Shown piece by piece: positions 35,793-45,846 of a stretch of 64,000 nucleotides of DNA. The DNA is from an uncultured Clostridia bacterium (GTDB lineage Bacteria; Bacillota; Clostridia; Oscillospirales; Acutalibacteraceae). The stretch is taken from the NCBI GenBank assembly GCA_945874765.1, contig CAMCHQ010000006.1, forward strand, positions 1 through 64,000, in the 5' to 3' direction. Position 1 is the first letter of the stretch. Every line of letters begins with the position of its first letter. The notes below the pieces were generated by a model, which worked only from the letters and a program-made list of their open reading frames with translations, was not told the DNA's origin and ran no database searches. Made by a program: the position numbers and the translations under genes.

Positions 35793-38106
35793 AAGAATGA
35801 GGAAAAACGAAAAGGAAAAATTCGTTATTCCTAAATCAGTACAAGATGTTATCCCTATCAAAGCCGTCTATAAAGACGGCATTTTTCTTGTGGGTAATAA
35901 TCTGTATTCAAAAACATTTAAGTTTACCGATATCAACTACAATATCGCAAGTGATGAAGATAAGCAGGAGCTTATGAAAGGCTATTGGGCGGTCATAAAT
36001 TCCTTCGGTGCAGGTGTTACCGTTAAGATGACGATTAACAATCATCAGCTTGACAGAGCAGAATTTGAGAAATCTATTCTTCTTCGATACGAATATGACG
36101 GACTTGATAACTACCGCAAGGAGTACAACGATATGCTCCTTGACAAAGCGGCTTTATCAAACTGCATAGTGCAGGATAAATACTTTACTGTAACAGTAAG
36201 CAAAAAGAGTATTGATGACGCAAGAGCGTTTTTCAATCGTGTCGGCAATGACCTTACTGCAAGGCTTTCACGAATTGACAGTAAAAGCCTGCCCGTTAAT
36301 GCTGAGGAAAGATTGCGTATTTTCCACAATTTCTACCGTTCGGGAGATGAACAAAACTACAACCTTGACTTTGAACTGCTCCAAAATCAAGGTTGTGATA
36401 TTAGGGACTATATCTGCCCTGATTCAATGGAATTTGAAAACGATTATATGAAAATCAATGACAAGTATTGCAGAGTGATTTTTCTACGCAATTACGGAAC
36501 ATTTGTAAGTGATGATACAATCGCAGAGCTGACATCAATTAACAGAAATCTTATGCTTTCCGTTGATTTTCTTCCTACACCTACGGACGAGGCTACCAAA
36601 GAGGTTGACAAGGTGTTACTCGGTATTCAAACTGAAAAGGCAAACTACAACAGAAAACAGGTGCAAAATCAAAATTACGGTGCTACAAACTATGACCTTG
36701 AACAGCGTGAGGCTGAAATTCTTGAAGTCAAAAACGATATGCGAAACCGTGACCAAAGACTTTACAGTACCTTAATCACTATGGTTATTACCGCCGACAC
36801 AAAGCAGGAGCTTGACAATGTTACAGATACAGTATTTTCAATGGTATCAAACGGCAGTACGGCACAGTTTGCTATACTCCGTTATCAGCAACTCGATGGA
36901 CTTAATACCGTTTTGCCATTCGGTGTTAGACGCATTAACTGTTTTAGAACTTTAACTACCGAATCACTTGCGGCATTTATGCCATTTAACGCTCAGGAAG
37001 TAAGACACACTCACGGAACATATTACGGACAGAACACAATAAGCGGTAATATGATTTTCGTTAATCGTAACCAACTGCTCAATGGTAACTGTATTGTTCT
37101 TGGTGTTTCCGGAGGCGGTAAATCATTCTTTGTTAAGGAGGACGCAACCTCAATTATACTTGCTAATCCTAATGCTGACGTGCTAATAATCGATCCTGAA
37201 CGAGAGTACAACTTACTTGTTAATGCTCTTGGTGGCGAGGTTGTCAATATTTCCTCAAATTCCGAAAATCATATCAATGCAATGGATATGAATAAGAACT
37301 ATGAGGACGATAAAAACCCTATTGCCACAAAGTCAGAATTTATTATGTCACTTTGCGAGCAGCTTATCGGCGGCACAGTCGGACCAAAAGATAAGTCTAT
37401 CATTGACCGCTGTTGCCGCAATGTTTATGCAAATTACATCAAGAGTGGGTATAAGATTACACCACCAACATTGAAGGATTTTAGAGAGGAATTATTAAAT
37501 CAGCCTGAAACAGAGGCACAGGAGCTTGCTCTTGCTCTTGAGCTTTTCACAGACGGCTCACTTAATACATTTGCTCAACCAACCAATGTTGATATTAACA
37601 ACCGCCTTATCTGTTATGATATTCTTGACCTCGGAGAGCAGCTACTTCCTGTCGGTATGCTTGTGGTGCTTGATAACATTCTCAACCGAATCACATCAAA
37701 TAGGACAAAGGGCAGAACAACATATATTTTCATTGATGAAATTTATCTGCTTTTTGCACAGAAATACACGGCTGATTTCCTTTACAGAGTATGGAAGCGA
37801 GTTAGAAAGTACGGAGCCTTCGCAACAGGCATTACGCAGAATGTTGGAGATATGCTTCAAAGCAACACGGCAAGAACGATGCTCGCAAACTCCGAATTTA
37901 CCGTTATGCTTAATCAAAACGGAAGTGATAGGCTTGACCTTTCTAAGCTCCTTAACATTTCGGATAATCAAACGGAGTTCTTTACCAATGTTCAGGCAGG
38001 ACACGGCTTAATGAAAATCGGCGGGCATTTTGTGCCGTATGCTAACGAGTTTCCAAAAAATACAGAGCTTTATAAATTAATGACCACTAAACCGGGTGAG
38101 GCTTAA
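35779..38106 (+). CDS. virB4: VirB4-type conjugation ATPase
   Basis: GNCIVLGVSGGGKSFFVKEDAT Walker A; VLIIDPEREY; TTYIFIDEIYLLFA Walker B. Confidence 0.95.
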   Translation: MKSLKRMRKNEKEKFVIPKSVQDVIPIKAVYKDGIFLVGNNLYSKTFKFTDINYNIASDEDKQELMKGYWAVINSFGAGVTVKMTINNHQLDRAEFEKSILLRYEYDGLDNYRKEYNDMLLDKAALSNCIVQDKYFTVTVSKKSIDDARAFFNRVGNDLTARLSRIDSKSLPVNAEERLRIFHNFYRSGDEQNYNLDFELLQNQGCDIRDYICPDSMEFENDYMKINDKYCRVIFLRNYGTFVSDDTIAELTSINRNLMLSVDFLPTPTDEATKEVDKVLLGIQTEKANYNRKQVQNQNYGATNYDLEQREAEILEVKNDMRNRDQRLYSTLITMVITADTKQELDNVTDTVFSMVSNGSTAQFAILRYQQLDGLNTVLPFGVRRINCFRTLTTESLAAFMPFNAQEVRHTHGTYYGQNTISGNMIFVNRNQLLNGNCIVLGVSGGGKSFFVKEDATSIILANPNADVLIIDPEREYNLLVNALGGEVVNISSNSENHINAMDMNKNYEDDKNPIATKSEFIMSLCEQLIGGTVGPKDKSIIDRCCRNVYANYIKSGYKITPPTLKDFREELLNQPETEAQELALALELFTDGSLNTFAQPTNVDINNRLICYDILDLGEQLLPVGMLVVLDNILNRITSNRTKGRTTYIFIDEIYLLFAQKYTADFLYRVWKRVRKYGAFATGITQNVGDMLQSNTARTMLANSEFTVMLNQNGSDRLDLSKLLNISDNQTEFFTNVQAGHGLMKIGGHFVPYANEFPKNTELYKLMTTKPGEA

Positions 38107-38141
38107 CAGCCTCACTCGGTTTTTCTCAGGAGGTAGAAGAA

Positions 38142-38867
38142 ATGAAAAAGAAATTATGCGTTTTTGCCCTTATCGTGCTGACTGCAATTTTTGCGGTCAG
38201 CACATATTTTTTACTCACTCAAAATATTGAGGATAAAAAACAGATGAACGATTTTGAAGAAATACAGGACATTGTTGACGATAACTCCAACGAAATATAC
38301 TCACTTGGTATATACTCGGATTTATATGAGCAAAACAGCGATTTTATGGCTTGGATAAAGATAGAGGGGACAAATATCAACTATCCTGTAATGCGTTCAA
38401 AAGACAATCCTAACTATTATCTAAATCACAATTTCAACAAGGAATACTCTCGTTTCGGTGTTCCGTATATGCAGGAGGATTGCGATATGCAATCGGACAA
38501 TATTGTAATCTACGGACACAATATGCAAAACAAATCAATGTTTAACGAGCTGACTAATTACAAGAGTAAACATTTCTATGAAAAGCATAAAAACATTATC
38601 ATAGATTCGGTTTTAGAGCATAGAAAGTATGAGGTTATTGCCGTTTTCAAAACTGTGGCCTACGAAAGCAACAGTTTTGAATATTATAACTTCGTAAATG
38701 CAAGCACAGAAGATGATTACAGAGCCTACATTGAAAAATGCAAGGCTCTATCTCTTTATGACACAGGCATTGATGCAAAATACGGAGATAAGCTCATTAC
38801 CTTATCAACTTGTGAGTATTCACAGGACAACGGAAGATTTGTTGTTGTGGCAAAGCTCGTTGATTGA
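38142..38867 (+). CDS. Class B-type sortase
   Basis: DFMAWIKIEGTNINYPVMRSKDNPNYYL; IVIYGHNMQNKSMF; LITLSTCEYSQDNGRFVVVAKL. Confidence 0.9.
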   Translation: MKKKLCVFALIVLTAIFAVSTYFLLTQNIEDKKQMNDFEEIQDIVDDNSNEIYSLGIYSDLYEQNSDFMAWIKIEGTNINYPVMRSKDNPNYYLNHNFNKEYSRFGVPYMQEDCDMQSDNIVIYGHNMQNKSMFNELTNYKSKHFYEKHKNIIIDSVLEHRKYEVIAVFKTVAYESNSFEYYNFVNASTEDDYRAYIEKCKALSLYDTGIDAKYGDKLITLSTCEYSQDNGRFVVVAKLVD

Positions 38868-38879
38868 TGAGGTGGTTTT

Positions 38880-40607
38880 ATGTCAAACATAAAGATTAAG
38901 CAAACGGCTGAAACCGTTATTAAGACCTCGGAGAACATAGGCATTGTCAACGAAAAAATAAAAGATGTCGGTGTTCGTACAAAAGAAAAAATCAATAATG
39001 CCACCGAGCAAACTAATTCAAATTCTCCTGAACAGTACGCAGTTGAAAAGGTGCAGGAAAAAGCAAAAGACGGCGCAGATTACGCCGTCTATGAATTTAA
39101 CCGCAAGGGCAGAAAAAGTGTTGAGGAAACAAAGAAAAATATTGAAACCGCAAAAATGACACTTGAAGATGTTAAGGCTCGCAGGAAAACACAGCAGGCA
39201 GAACGCACAGTTAAGGAAACGCAAAATACTGTCAATGCAGATGTTACCTTTAGCTCGCAAGCAGAAACACCGAAATCTCCTGTAAAAAATCCGCCAAAGC
39301 AGGCTAATAACACCATTAAAACAGGAAACGCACAAACCGTTAAGGCAACACAAAAAGTATCAAAAAAAGCAACAGAAAAAGCCTCCGCAAAAGCGGTTAA
39401 GAAATCAGCTCAAACAAATGCTATTGCAGTGACTAAAACGGCTGAAAAATCACGCAAGGCAGCAGAACGGTTAAAGCAAACTGCAAAGGAAACAAAAAGA
39501 TTTGTTCAACTTCTTATTAAGTTCTTGAGCAAAGCACTTAAAGCGGCAGATACGGCGGCTAAAAGCCTTGTATCTGCCGTTATTGCAGGCGGTTGGGTAT
39601 CTGTTGTGGTAATTATTCTTTTGTGTCTTTTTGCGGCTCTTGCAAGCTCATTTTACGGTATATTCTTTTCAACAGAAACATCGGAAACGGGAATGAATAT
39701 CTCAAGCGTAATTCAGGAAATCAATAATGAATATGACTCGAAAATTGATGAAATCAAGTCAAAAGGAAATTATGATGAGGTTGAGATAAACGGCATCAAG
39801 GCGAATTGGAAAGATATTCTCGCAGTATATGCAGTCAAGGTTACTACCGATAAGGATAATCCTATGGAGATAGCGACCATTGACGAAAACAAAAAATCAA
39901 TACTGCTGAATATCTTTTGGGATATGAACATTATTGATACAAAATCAGAAGAACGCACTAAAACTGAAGAAGTAAAATCTACCGACGAACACGGTAACGA
40001 AATTATAACCGTTGTCGAAACAAAAATTAAGGTATTAACAATTACCATATTAGGCAAAACGGCAAGTGAAATAGCAAGTCAATATTACTTTGATGATGAG
40101 CAAAACAAATACCTTAACGAGCTTATGAGTGAAAAGAACGATAAACTATGGGCGTCAATCATATTCAATGTTGGTAACAACACAAGCAAAATTGATATTG
40201 GCTCAATAGATTTTGCTGATGAAACGGCAAACGATACTCAAAAGAAAATCGTAGCCGTTGCAACCAATTACCAAAACTACGGCATTTCAGCAGGCTCCGG
40301 CTACTGTCAGGCGTGGGTTGCTGATGTGTACCAAGCTGTTACAGGCTCACGAGGCTCGGCTCATTGTGCATTATGTGCCGCAGATATGTGGGCAGTATCA
40401 AGTGATTGGAGCAAGATACCTGTGGGAGCAACAGTTTACGGTTATGCCTCCAACCCCTACGGTCATGTCGGCATCTATATCGGTAACGGACAGGTAATAC
40501 ACAATCTCTCCGGCACAGTAAAGGTACAATCCCTCGAAAGTTGGGTTGAAGATTTCAAAGGCTTTGCTTGGGGATGGGAGAATGGTAATAATCTATTTAG
40601 TAAATAG
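38880..40607 (+). CDS. Conjugation-associated CHAP/NlpC-like peptidoglycan hydrolase
   Basis: SGYCQAWVADVYQAVTGS catalytic Cys; YGHVGIYIGNGQVIHN catalytic His; central TM. Confidence 0.85.
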   Translation: MSNIKIKQTAETVIKTSENIGIVNEKIKDVGVRTKEKINNATEQTNSNSPEQYAVEKVQEKAKDGADYAVYEFNRKGRKSVEETKKNIETAKMTLEDVKARRKTQQAERTVKETQNTVNADVTFSSQAETPKSPVKNPPKQANNTIKTGNAQTVKATQKVSKKATEKASAKAVKKSAQTNAIAVTKTAEKSRKAAERLKQTAKETKRFVQLLIKFLSKALKAADTAAKSLVSAVIAGGWVSVVVIILLCLFAALASSFYGIFFSTETSETGMNISSVIQEINNEYDSKIDEIKSKGNYDEVEINGIKANWKDILAVYAVKVTTDKDNPMEIATIDENKKSILLNIFWDMNIIDTKSEERTKTEEVKSTDEHGNEIITVVETKIKVLTITILGKTASEIASQYYFDDEQNKYLNELMSEKNDKLWASIIFNVGNNTSKIDIGSIDFADETANDTQKKIVAVATNYQNYGISAGSGYCQAWVADVYQAVTGSRGSAHCALCAADMWAVSSDWSKIPVGATVYGYASNPYGHVGIYIGNGQVIHNLSGTVKVQSLESWVEDFKGFAWGWENGNNLFSK

Positions 40608-40655
40608 TAATATAACTTTATAATCTTAATTATAGTTATCAAATCAATGTATAAC

Positions 40656-40681
40656 AACGCAGTCTTGAAAAGACTGCGTTG
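40656..40681. terminator. Bidirectional terminator-like hairpin
   Basis: AACGCAGTC-TTGAAAA-GACTGCGTT. Confidence 0.7.
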
Positions 40682-40687
40682 TTAGTA

Positions 40688-41992
40688 TTATTCAGAAGTA
40701 GTTTTTAGCAATATAGAAGTTTGAAAAATATTTTTGCTATTATTATAATTAGAATCAAGATTTCCAGAGTATCTTTTAACAATTCTTGAAATGCTTTTAA
40801 GTCCTATACCATGCAGATTTTTGTTTCTTTTTGTAGATACGTAAAAATCACCAATTGTTTTTGGTTCCGTATCGGATGAATTCATTATGTCAAATAAAAT
40901 ATATTTTTCATTACGATTGTCAATATTAAGTTCAATTTGTTTTTTTTCTGATGATTTTGCAGCTTCATAAGCATTTTCAAGCAAATTATCTAACAATGCT
41001 GTTAAATCACTATCTGTAATAAATGAGAAATCAATATTCCTAATATCAACTATTAGGTTAATATTATTATCATTACATAGCTGAGCATATCTACTTACTA
41101 TAACATTTACTAATTTATTATTACTATATTGTTTAAGTGATTTGATTTCATATCCTTCATATATTGAGTCAACATATTCTATGATTTTGTAATTTTCGTT
41201 TGAATTTGATAATTCCCTAATATTTAGCAAACATCTTTTTATATCATGTATCAAAATATTTGATGAGTCATATTGCCTTTCTAATTCAAGATAATACTCT
41301 TGATTTATTTCTTCTTTTTGTTTTTCGAGTTGAAGCTCTGTGTTTTTAGTTAATGTTGATATGATTTTTTCGTGTACTAAAAATACAATAATGTTAATTA
41401 TGAGAAGTAGAGAAGAAATTATCATAAAAAGAATGTTTGCTATTTGATCTAAATCAAGATTAATAGATACATATACAAGTGACATAATTAATACTACTGA
41501 TGTTAATGGAAGAAAAAATAGTAAATATGAGTAATCTTTATCAATTGTGTTTTCCTTTTCCTTTAAAGAAAATTTTGAAGCTACATAAGCAAACACAAAG
41601 TAAAGAGTTTTTGTTCCTATTGTTTCTAATGTAAATATATATGGATTTGTGGAGTAATTTTTCAAATCAATTTTAAATAATAATGTAGCTAAATATATGA
41701 TGATTAATTCCGTAACTATCATTAAACTTTCTAATAGCAATACATTGAAAAGCACCTGGTTAATTGATGAATAATAGCATACATATGCTATTGCAAAATT
41801 ACAGATAAGGAAACTTAACAGATTTAAGTATGGAATATTAGTAAAATTTAATGCAAACTGAATAATAAAAGATACTATATATGATAAAAGTAATTGTTTA
41901 TTTGACACTTTTTGAGTTAATTTTTTGCTAAGATATATGTATGAAACAAATTGCTCAAAAATATATGTAAGTAAAAAGCATATTGTTGTCAT
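40688..41992 (-). CDS. GHKL sensor histidine kinase (AgrC-like), second agr system
   Basis: N-terminal TM helices; NILIHDIKRCLLN; LLDNLLENAYEAA; LHGIGLKSISRIVKRYSG. Confidence 0.9.
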   Translation of the reverse strand: MTTICFLLTYIFEQFVSYIYLSKKLTQKVSNKQLLLSYIVSFIIQFALNFTNIPYLNLLSFLICNFAIAYVCYYSSINQVLFNVLLLESLMIVTELIIIYLATLLFKIDLKNYSTNPYIFTLETIGTKTLYFVFAYVASKFSLKEKENTIDKDYSYLLFFLPLTSVVLIMSLVYVSINLDLDQIANILFMIISSLLLIINIIVFLVHEKIISTLTKNTELQLEKQKEEINQEYYLELERQYDSSNILIHDIKRCLLNIRELSNSNENYKIIEYVDSIYEGYEIKSLKQYSNNKLVNVIVSRYAQLCNDNNINLIVDIRNIDFSFITDSDLTALLDNLLENAYEAAKSSEKKQIELNIDNRNEKYILFDIMNSSDTEPKTIGDFYVSTKRNKNLHGIGLKSISRIVKRYSGNLDSNYNNSKNIFQTSILLKTTSE

Positions 41993-42708
41993 TTTAAACC
42001 TCCTGCAAAATCAAAAAATGCTTTTTTGAAAGTAGCGTATTTTCTTTGGGAAATATAAGTAGAAATAGTTTCGAAATTACCTTTTCTTAAAACTATAGTT
42101 GTTTTATTAAAATCAATTACATTCTGCAAATTAATTAAAATACTATTGTGAGAAAATACAAAGCATTCATTTTGATCAATCTTTTGACGTAATTCTTTAG
42201 GTTTTATATTTGTATAAAAATCCCCTCTATTAGTATAAATAATGGATCCATATTTTTGATTTTCAATATATAAAATATCTTTTGTTTTTATCAAATGAAC
42301 TTCATCATTATTAGTTATGGTTATTGTTTTACTAATGAGACGATATTCTTCAACGGCTTCTTTTAGATTAGAATAAAAGCGGTTTTTATCGATTGGCTTT
42401 GATAAGTATCTAAAAACATGTATTCTCATTGCACTGTCCAAGTAGTTTTGAAAAGAAGTTAATACAATTACAATAGTATCAGAATTTAATTCTTTTAGTT
42501 TTTCCGATAATCTTAATCCATTAATTCCAGGCATTTCAATATCAACAATAGCTATGTCATAAGATTTATTGTCTTTTAATATGAAATCCCCTGAATTCTT
42601 TATATCAATTTGAAATTTTATTCTATATTTCTTTTCAAAAATAGAGATAAGTTCCTTTATTTGTTTTGTTATTTCAGGATTATCATCACATATTAATAGT
42701 TTAATCAT
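41989..42708 (-). CDS. LytTR response regulator (AgrA-like), second agr system
   Basis: LLICDDNPEITKQIKE; AIVDIEMPGINGLRLSEKLK; C-terminal LytTR region. Confidence 0.9.
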   Translation of the reverse strand: MIKLLICDDNPEITKQIKELISIFEKKYRIKFQIDIKNSGDFILKDNKSYDIAIVDIEMPGINGLRLSEKLKELNSDTIVIVLTSFQNYLDSAMRIHVFRYLSKPIDKNRFYSNLKEAVEEYRLISKTITITNNDEVHLIKTKDILYIENQKYGSIIYTNRGDFYTNIKPKELRQKIDQNECFVFSHNSILINLQNVIDFNKTTIVLRKGNFETISTYISQRKYATFKKAFFDFAGGLK

Positions 42709-42711
42709 TAA

Positions 42712-42755
42712 AAATCCCCTCCAATTACTTAATTATACATTATTGGAGGGGATTT
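42712..42755 (-). promoter_or_regulatory. 14-bp perfect hairpin containing the SD of the AgrA-like gene
   Basis: Reverse-strand AAATCCCCTCCAAT-16 nt-ATTGGAGGGGATTTTTAATG. Confidence 0.75.
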
Positions 42756-42764
42756 GTCACTATT

Positions 42765-43088
42765 TTACTTTTGTTGATTTAATACACATTGAATTATATC
42801 ACTAATAAGAGATAAAGATTTGTCATTACATAATTTTAAATTATCAATTATACTTTGAGGAATATCATTAGTTTTTATCGTGCCTAAGAGAAACATATCT
42901 GGAGTAGTTTCCAATTTTAAACATAGGTTAGCGAATGTCGTTAAGCTTGGTATAGAATGACCGTTTTCAATATTAGATAAATAGTTGTTTGATAAATCTG
43001 CCATCTCTGCTAATTCGTTTTGTTTATAACCTAGTGCCATTCTTCTTTGTGCAATTCGTTTTCCCAAAGATTCAAAATCGATATACAT
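42765..43088 (-). CDS. XRE-family HTH regulator
   Basis: GKRIAQRRMALGYKQNELAEMADLSNNYLSNIENGHSIPSLTTFANLCLKLE. Confidence 0.9.
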   Translation of the reverse strand: MYIDFESLGKRIAQRRMALGYKQNELAEMADLSNNYLSNIENGHSIPSLTTFANLCLKLETTPDMFLLGTIKTNDIPQSIIDNLKLCNDKSLSLISDIIQCVLNQQK

Positions 43089-43141
43089 AAATAATCACCT
43101 CATTTTTATACTAACAAGAGTGATTTCCATTGTTAACAAAG

Positions 43142-43164
43142 TATAAGTGTAATATACACTTATA
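43142..43164. promoter_or_regulatory. Operator-like perfect palindrome in divergent agr intergenic region
   Basis: TATAAGTGTA-ATA-TACACTTATA. Confidence 0.65.
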
Positions 43165-43235
43165 AATTAAAAATATGTAATATTTCAAAATAAATATACT
43201 TTTACATTATAAAAAACAGAAAAATATCTATAAAT

Positions 43236-43270
43236 TTATCGTTTTTGCTAAATTCTATATCGTTTTTTCT
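43236..43270 (+). promoter_or_regulatory. Candidate LytTR (AgrA) binding direct repeats upstream of agrD
   Basis: TATCGTTTTT at 43237 and 43258, period 21 bp. Confidence 0.6.
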
Positions 43271-43326
43271 ATTTTAAACACAAACAATTAATAATATGTT
43301 AGAATTTCAACAAGGAGTGATATATT

Positions 43327-43482
43327 ATGAAAAAAATTAAAAATTTTTTGAAAAAAATCTCACCAGCAATTGTTTGCTGCTTAACAATGGTTTTAGCAAT
43401 TAATGCTAATTCGGCAAGTTGTTTTCTTATTAATGAACCAAAAGAACCGAAGTCAGTAGAAAAATTCAAGTTATTTAAATAA
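43327..43482 (+). CDS. agrD: AgrD-like autoinducer prepeptide, 51 aa (absent from ORF track)
   Basis: MKKIKNFLKKISPAIVCCLTMVLAINANSASCFLINEPKEPKSVEKFKLFK; AAGGAG SD; TAATG overlap with agrB. Confidence 0.9.
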   Translation: MKKIKNFLKKISPAIVCCLTMVLAINANSASCFLINEPKEPKSVEKFKLFK

Positions 43483-44066
43483 TGGATATGTTTTATAAAA
43501 AACTATCTTTGTATTTATCAGAGAATCAAAATATTAGTAAAGATGATAAAGAATTATATGAATATGCTGCTAAAGTAGTGACTCATGGAATTATTAATAT
43601 TTTTATTACAATTTTAATTGGTATACTTTTTGGAATGTTAAAAGAATGCGTATGTTTATTTATAACTTTTTTCATTTTGAGAAAATTTACAGGTGGCTTA
43701 CATGCCAACAAATATATTTATTGTCTCATTAGTTCAATTGTTTTAATGATATTATCATTATTCATAATTCAATACTTAGAACAAAATTCTTGTCATATGT
43801 TGTTTTTAGGTATATTGATTGTTTTTACAATATTGATTTGGATTTTTGCGCCTATTGATAATAAAAGAAAGAAGCTATCAATTAAAGAGAAAAAGGTATA
43901 TAAATATTTTTCTGTGATTTTGTCATTGGTTTTTTTATTAATAGTTTTGTTTCTTATGTACAAAAACTTTATTATAGCGTATTCATTCGGTATTGGAGTA
44001 ATCATTACATCCATATTATTGATATTAGCCTTTTTTAAAGATAAGTTGTTGCAAATAGGTGGATAA
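43482..44066 (+). CDS. agrB: AgrB-family protein
   Basis: FFILRKFTGGLHANKYIYC AgrB signature. Confidence 0.9.
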   Translation: MDMFYKKLSLYLSENQNISKDDKELYEYAAKVVTHGIINIFITILIGILFGMLKECVCLFITFFILRKFTGGLHANKYIYCLISSIVLMILSLFIIQYLEQNSCHMLFLGILIVFTILIWIFAPIDNKRKKLSIKEKKVYKYFSVILSLVFLLIVLFLMYKNFIIAYSFGIGVIITSILLILAFFKDKLLQIGG

Positions 44067-44067
44067 T

Positions 44068-45846
44068 ATGTTGTCTAATTTAAAATATATGTTATCAAAT
44101 TGGATTGAGTGGGATAAAAAAAGTTTACTTTTTTTCTTTGTCAGAGTCCCGGCTCTTGTTCTTCATCCGATTGTAACGGCATACATACCAAAGGCTATGA
44201 TTGACTGCATTGAAAAGGGTGTTACAACAGAGCGGTTAATTCTTGTTGTTGCACTTTTAAGTCTACTTTTAACCTTTACCATATGGATGGATCCATTTAT
44301 GAAGGAGCTTATCAGAGGCGGGGCAAGAATTGTAAGAATGCGCTATGCTGTTATGGCATTCCGAAAAAATCTTTCAACAGATTATGTAAACATAGAAAGC
44401 CTTGAGGGCAGAGAGCTGCACAAAAGAGCAGAAGCCTTTTACAATGCAAGGTTTTCATCGGGTGCAGATTTCATTGAAGAATGCAACAATTTTCTTGTTT
44501 GTATAATCGGCGTTATTGCATCTACCATTTTGATTTACAAAATCAACATTTTAATGATTCTGCTTATTCTTTTAACCTGCGTTGGCGAATTTATCATATT
44601 AAAGGTTTTAAATAAAAAGCAGAAAATAATGCTTGATGACAGTTCAAAGCTTTCATCAAAGCTTGATTATTTTTATAAATTGAGCAAAAGCAGTAATGCC
44701 TCTAAAGAAATTAAATTGTACGGCTTTCAGGATTATTTTATTTACACAGTTGCTAAAATCACATCTAATATTGAAAGAATAATTGCAAAATACACAAATC
44801 AAAGTGCGTCAGTAAGCGGAATAAGAGCAGTATTAAATCTGATTCGCCAGCTTATTTCTTATGTATATCTAATTTATCTTGTAACAATTGGCTGTTTAAC
44901 GGTATCAGAATTCGTTTTTTATTTTGGAATTATAACAGGCTTTTCAAACTGGATTGTTAACCTTGTTTTTTCTTACTCAAAAATTGAACGCAGTGCGTAC
45001 GACTGTGCCGTTTTTCGCAAATATATTGAAAGCGAAAATGAGAGCAAAGATAAGCCTAACGTTGATTTTAGCGATATTGAGTCTATTGAATTCATAGACG
45101 TTTCATTTACATATCCATCAGCTGAAAAAAGCACGATAAATAATATGTCCTTTAAAATAAACAAGGGCGAAAATATTGCAATAGTCGGCGAAAACGGAGC
45201 AGGTAAAACAACAGCAATTAAACTTCTCTGCGGTCTTTATTATCCTACAAGCGGCGATATACTCATTAACGGCAAAAGCAGCAGAGATTTTTCAAGCGAA
45301 AGTTACTTTGATTTGTTTTCAGCTGTTTTTCAGGACTATTTCTTTATGCCGATGACCATTGCTGAAAATATCAGTGCCAAAAAAGAATATGACAGGGAAA
45401 AACTTTATTCTGCATTTAAGGAAGCAGGCGTTTTGGAAAAGATAAATGCTTTGCCGGATAAGGAAAAATCATTAATGGATAAGAATGTTTATAAAAACGC
45501 AGTTGATTTTTCAGGCGGAGAAAAGCAAAAATTGCTTTTTGCAAAGGCTGTTTACAAGAATGCCCCTGTTCTGATTCTTGATGAACCGACAGCTGCGCTT
45601 GATCCGATTTCGGAGAACGAACTTTATCTGAAATATAATGAATTAACGGAAAACAAGATTTCGTTTTTCATTTCTCATAGGCTTTCTTCAACGAGATTCT
45701 GCAACAGGATTTTGTTTATCAAAGACGGCAGAATTGCTGAGAGCGGAACGCACGAGGAACTTATGGCACAGAAGGGTGCATATTACAGAATGTATCAGAT
45801 TCAGAGCTACTACTATAAGGAAATGGAGGTGGCTGTGAATGAGTAA
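44068..45846 (+). CDS. ABC transporter, permease/ATPase fusion (ORF opens 44059)
   Basis: IVGENGAGKTTAIKLLCG; DFSGGEKQKLLFAKAVYKNAPVLILDEPTAALD; N-terminal TM domain. Confidence 0.9.
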   Translation: MLSNLKYMLSNWIEWDKKSLLFFFVRVPALVLHPIVTAYIPKAMIDCIEKGVTTERLILVVALLSLLLTFTIWMDPFMKELIRGGARIVRMRYAVMAFRKNLSTDYVNIESLEGRELHKRAEAFYNARFSSGADFIEECNNFLVCIIGVIASTILIYKINILMILLILLTCVGEFIILKVLNKKQKIMLDDSSKLSSKLDYFYKLSKSSNASKEIKLYGFQDYFIYTVAKITSNIERIIAKYTNQSASVSGIRAVLNLIRQLISYVYLIYLVTIGCLTVSEFVFYFGIITGFSNWIVNLVFSYSKIERSAYDCAVFRKYIESENESKDKPNVDFSDIESIEFIDVSFTYPSAEKSTINNMSFKINKGENIAIVGENGAGKTTAIKLLCGLYYPTSGDILINGKSSRDFSSESYFDLFSAVFQDYFFMPMTIAENISAKKEYDREKLYSAFKEAGVLEKINALPDKEKSLMDKNVYKNAVDFSGGEKQKLLFAKAVYKNAPVLILDEPTAALDPISENELYLKYNELTENKISFFISHRLSSTRFCNRILFIKDGRIAESGTHEELMAQKGAYYRMYQIQSYYYKEMEVAVNE

